Below, in pieces: positions 60,731-64,000 of a stretch of DNA of 64,000 nt. Within the stretch, counting starts at the first letter, position 1. Each line of letters starts with the position of its first letter. This DNA is from Spinellus fusiger (Eukaryota > Mucoromycota > Mucoromycetes > Mucorales > Phycomycetaceae): NCBI GenBank assembly GCA_025094145.1, contig JALLLS010000014.1:1-64000 (forward strand), in the 5' to 3' direction. A program made the position numbers and the translations under genes. The notes below the pieces were generated by a model. That model saw only the letters and a list, made by a program, of their open reading frames with translations, searched no databases and had not been told where the DNA came from.

Positions 60731-62697
60731 TCATGAAGACTTACTCAGATGAGGCCGTGGGGTGTCTGTGGGGGCCTTATTAATAGAATGAAGGGCAATG
60801 ACACTCTGCATGCTCTGACCAGGATGAGGTGGCTGGTTGCCTGCTGCTTCTGCTGCAATGTTCATGCGGGCACGAAGAGCACTACGTCTCTGTGAATGCA
60901 TCGTCATGTCGTAACCAGGGGCACGGGCAGTCGTGTGGATACTTGTCATGAACTGATCATCTGTCATCTCTTGGTCGGGAGGAATGGCATACACAGTACG
61001 ATTGGTCTTGAGGGGCTCACGATCAGGCAAGAGAATACCACGTCGGCCACGTGTTTGGCGTCTCTTGCGTCTACTCTATGAGTCCTACAAAAGAAAAAAG
61101 GGGGAGAACCTACCTTGCTTCTCTCATACGGTCCTTTTCTATCTTTTCTACTTCTGCATCTGTCAATTCCAATAGAGCAGGTGTAAAGCGTTCCACCAGT
61201 TCTCCCTCACGTATAATCGACTTGAGAGCAGGTAGGAAGCTGTGTTTGAGATCGTCGTCTGTCACAGGGGAGTCGTTGAATTCATGGCCCACAAGCAAGA
61301 GGGATTTGATATACACATAAATCTGCTCCCTAATGGAATGGGCTATGGCTGTCCTACACCCCTGCTCAGTCAAGGCAACTCTTCACTCCACTCCACTCAC
61401 TTGAATTCTCCACCCAGTCCTAATTCTGTCGACATGACCTGGGCAAAGGCCTCGGGTGAATTACGCTGACAGCTAATGTCCCATTCGAATTGATCTAATA
61501 ACGCACGGTTTCCTACGGTAATATCCAACTAAAAAACAGACAGAAGATCAGGGTTTAGTAGGGATGGCATCTAAATTTTTCCTGATATTTACTCGAATCA
61601 ACATGCGCAATTCTCTGCTAACACTCTTTTTCTCTTCTTCTTTGATGTCTACTCCATCACTCTCCATGGGCTCCTCTTTCTCTTCTTCCGTCTCCTCCTT
61701 TGTCACCATACTAGCACTGTGCAGGTAGTAATCTTGGATCTGGTCTCGAAGTGTCCGTGCAATCTGAGGTGCAAAGGCAGCAACAGGCAGACGCAGATCC
61801 TCACATAGAACATTGGCAAACTGTTCATACGTCACAAGGGTTTCTAGACATACGTTAGCAGATGTGAGTTCACCCCATTCACAACACACACGCACAAACC
61901 ATTCAGATTCCAGGTAAATGTATCTCTTAGCTTATAGCCATCAATCTCCAAATCAATGCGAATAGGTACAAGCGTATCTTCCTTGTCGGCTTGTTCTATA
62001 ACCTCTTCTAAAGTACTATAGGGAGAGGTCTGTTTGAATAGGCGCTGCATATAACATACACTTACAATCTGAATTCACGCGCATGTCGCATTCGTTTACG
62101 TTGTTGTGGATAGACGATTCTTGTCTGGAGGCCTGTTGTACCATTGCCATAGCCACTGTATCCTGGTCCAAAGCTAATCAATGGGCCATGTTGGGATCTC
62201 GCTCTTCTTTCTCCGCCTGTTAGTTCAAGATCTCTCTTCTTTTCTTGGGCCAAGTGGATATGTCGTTTGTGCTGAATGTTGAGGGTCTCTTGGTAGGCCT
62301 TGTCTCTGTCCTGATACATAGTCAGGTTCTGTCGTTGACCAGGTGTATTGACTTGGGTAGTTTCTACATGCGGTACAGCAGCAGGCACAGATCGTGCTGC
62401 TCCTGGTGGTGTGGAGAAGGTTTGTCCTATGCGTGGTGCAGGGTTGGATGAGGGCTGGGCTGTGAGTCGAAATGAAGGGACACGGGTGGAGGCTGCACGG
62501 CTAGGGTCTGTCCAACTGGCAGAATCAGGTGGGTTGGGTGTCATGCCTGGCGTCATGCCTGGTGCTGGAAGGGGTGGGTAGTGGGGTGTGGGCTGGAAGG
62601 ACGTAGGCTGAAGACGACCCGAGGACTGCATTGCATACATGGCCATACGTTGTTGTTGGAGCTGCTGAAGCTGGAGTGGCGTCATGTTCTTCTGCAT
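60731..62697 (-). CDS. SNF5: SNF5/SMARCB1 core subunit of SWI/SNF-type remodeler
   Basis: Minus-strand exons 62697-62066, 62015-61900, 61843-61593, 61528-61401, 61353-61114 and 61073-60731 give 569 aa. A Q/P-rich N-terminus ([20 protein letters not shown]) is followed by [11 protein letters not shown]. The first SNF5 repeat has [28 protein letters not shown] and [16 protein letters not shown]. An acidic insert follows ([13 protein letters not shown]), then the second repeat [18 protein letters not shown] and [20 protein letters not shown], and basic [12 protein letters not shown]. It anchors the remodeler on the nucleosome acidic patch. It could be Snf5 or its RSC paralogue Sfh1. A TTTCAG acceptor just before the ATG suggests a 5'UTR intron. 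The last codons (PHLSKSS) may instead be spliced at a gtaagt at 60744. Confidence 0.92.
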
Positions 62698-63077
62698 TGT
62701 AGCTGAAAGAAGAAAGAGCAGCAGCAGCAGGGAGAAAGGACTTGTCACTTAAGAGAGAAGTGACTGGTTTTAGAGACCAATAGGATCCAACATGGAAGAA
62801 AGAGGCATTCTTACTTCTCTACTTTTTTTTTCTTTTTTTTTACTACGTTCATTTCTTACAAGGCTATACTACTTTATAGACACACCTTGCCAGTGGCATC
62901 AACAATAGAAAAAGAGGCATCTTCTATGATTCCACACACTTATATGTATATGTATATGTATATACGTAGAAATAGAAAGAAAGAAAGAAAGAAAGAAAAA
63001 AGAGAAAGAATGGAGAGGAATAGTTTGGGTGATTATAAAAACCAGTAGCAGAACAGACAAGAGCAATGGAGCCATGT
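62698..63077. other. Intergenic region between SNF5 and MIC10
   Basis: 380 bp, no gene. It includes the SNF5 5' leader, poly-T/C at 62822-62842, a TATATG repeat at 62940-62963 and an AGAAA repeat at 62972-63010. Confidence 0.5.
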
Positions 63078-63470
63078 TTATACATGGGGTTTTTCCTTAA
63101 CAAACTCCACACCAGGCACATGGTGAGGGTGAAAGACACGCTAATAACGTCATGAGCCTACGACACAAGGAACACAAGGAGTAATTTACCTCTGCATCTG
63201 CATAAGCAACACCGAAACCCCAACCAGTGGCAATGGCAATAGGCCATGTACGCTCTACTCATAAGTGACTTTTTTTCTTCTTCCCAGATACAACTTACTC
63301 TTGAACAGTAAAGCAGAAGCGACAATACCAACACTCAACCCCAAACCAGTCTTCACTACCACATTAGAAATAACGCGATCCCACTGCAGAGTGAGTAGGC
63401 AGGTCTTTTTCGGATTATATGTTACCTTGTGGGCAAGAATATCTTCACTCTGAATAGTATGTTCAGTCAT
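63078..63470 (-). CDS. MIC10: MICOS complex subunit Mic10
   Basis: Minus-strand exons 63470-63426, 63383-63299, 63254-63190 and 63140-63078 give 85 aa, matching the family size. Two membrane spans carry the glycine motifs needed for oligomerisation: VVVKTGLGLSVGIVASALLF and WPIAIATGWGFGVAYADAE. A WDR motif lies before the first span. Mic10 bends the inner mitochondrial membrane at crista junctions. No cleavable presequence, as expected. The gene is too short and split to stand out by ORF length; it was recognised from the motif pair. Confidence 0.93.
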
Positions 63471-63626
63471 AGAAAGTGATGAGAGAGTGGTGGAGACAAT
63501 AGAAAAGAAACCGAGAAAATACACAAACAAAAAGAATGACGTATTCTCATTGGAGGGGGGGAGAGCCAAGGCAAGAGAGAGCGAGAGCGGGACTTGTTTT
63601 TCTCTTTTTCTTTTTTTCATAACACT

Positions 63627-64000
63627 ATGGCAGATACACTCTTACAAGGTACAGGCTTTATTTCTAGTGAGAAATAATAAGACACAGTAGTATTTGAGAA
63701 ATACACAAAAGAAGACACAGACTGTATTGATATTTATGGATTGAAGGCTGTATTGAAAGAATTACAAGTGAAGGAAAGTGTGGAGGAGATACTTTCTCAA
63801 CTGAACCGTCCACAGCAAAAGAGTTTTGATATTCATCACGTACACTCTATGGTGGAGTACAGTAACGCACCTCCAGATGTAAAGCATGTCTTTTGTGTGC
63901 TATTAGGACAGGAGAGTTCTGGTATTACTCGTGCGTCCTTGGAAAAAGCATGCCAGAGACAGGGTATTCAGTCTTCAGATGCTTCAATAATGTTGGATAT
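63627..64000 (+). CDS. Degenerate EF-hand (centrin/calmodulin-like) protein, 3' cut by window
   Basis: Exon 1 is 63627-63648 (MADTLLQ); exon 2 starts at 63688 and runs open off the window end. The visible ~110 residues show the spacing of paired EF-hand helices: VVFEKYTKEDTDCIDIYGLKAVLKEL, then LSQLNRPQQKSFDIHHV, then VFCVLLGQESSGITRASLEKAC. The loops keep the central hydrophobic residue but only partly the calcium ligands (KEDTDCIDI), so calcium binding is doubtful. Centrin-like or myosin-light-chain-like are both possible. Confidence 0.6.

Overview
This is a eukaryotic nuclear segment, most likely from an early-diverging fungus of the Mucoromycota (Mucorales-like). The reasons are: compact genes with many short GT-AG introns (about 45-110 nt, mostly gtaagt-type donors); fungal-style orthologues (SPB1, AFG2, YAK1, SNF5, MIC10, RPN12); a ferritin gene, which Dikarya generally lack; and AT-rich intergenes full of Tc1/mariner, Gypsy and LINE remnants. 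The exact genus cannot be read from the sequence.

Layout. 1-11 kb is a repeat graveyard: a minus-strand Gypsy element (RT, gag-protease, 5' LTR), a Tc1 element split by a solo LTR with a 5-bp target duplication, a tRNA-Arg(CCT), another LTR carrying a 263-bp MITE, two more broken Tc1 copies and a LINE tail. 12-34 kb is mostly genic: RPN12 (-), a Myb/SANT-like protein, PXMP4, EXO1, a SENP8/NEDP1-type deneddylase, NAC-beta, SPB1, then a small TE insertion starting 2 bp after the SPB1 stop, a secreted cysteine-rich membrane protein with a PPxY tail, and a class-3 lipase (-). 35-38 kb is a 3.3-kb element with terminal inverted repeats around an intact 581-aa Gypsy-like integrase, best explained as a Ginger-type DNA transposon; pieces of the same family lie at 28.6, 53.7 and 58.3 kb. 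38.6-53.4 kb is genic again: a BRWD/PHIP-like WD40-bromodomain protein (+), YAK1 kinase (-), AFG2 AAA-ATPase (+), ferritin (-). 53.5-59.5 kb is repeat-rich with a truncated GEMIN5-like pseudogene. 59.6-64 kb holds RRP40 (+), SNF5/SMARCB1 (-), MIC10 (-) and the start of a degenerate EF-hand protein (+).

The genes are not an operon or pathway cluster. Most are housekeeping: ribosome and RNA maturation (SPB1, AFG2, RRP40, NAC-beta), protein turnover (RPN12, SENP8), chromatin (BRWD-like, SNF5), DNA repair (EXO1), iron storage (ferritin) and organelle membranes (PXMP4, MIC10). The least described content is the integrase-bearing TIR element with its satellites and companion ORF, a tandem array of SUMO-consensus motifs in EXO1, and an iterated near-palindrome inside the Gypsy LTRs. 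Exon coordinates were worked out by hand from reading-frame continuity, splice signals and family resemblance.
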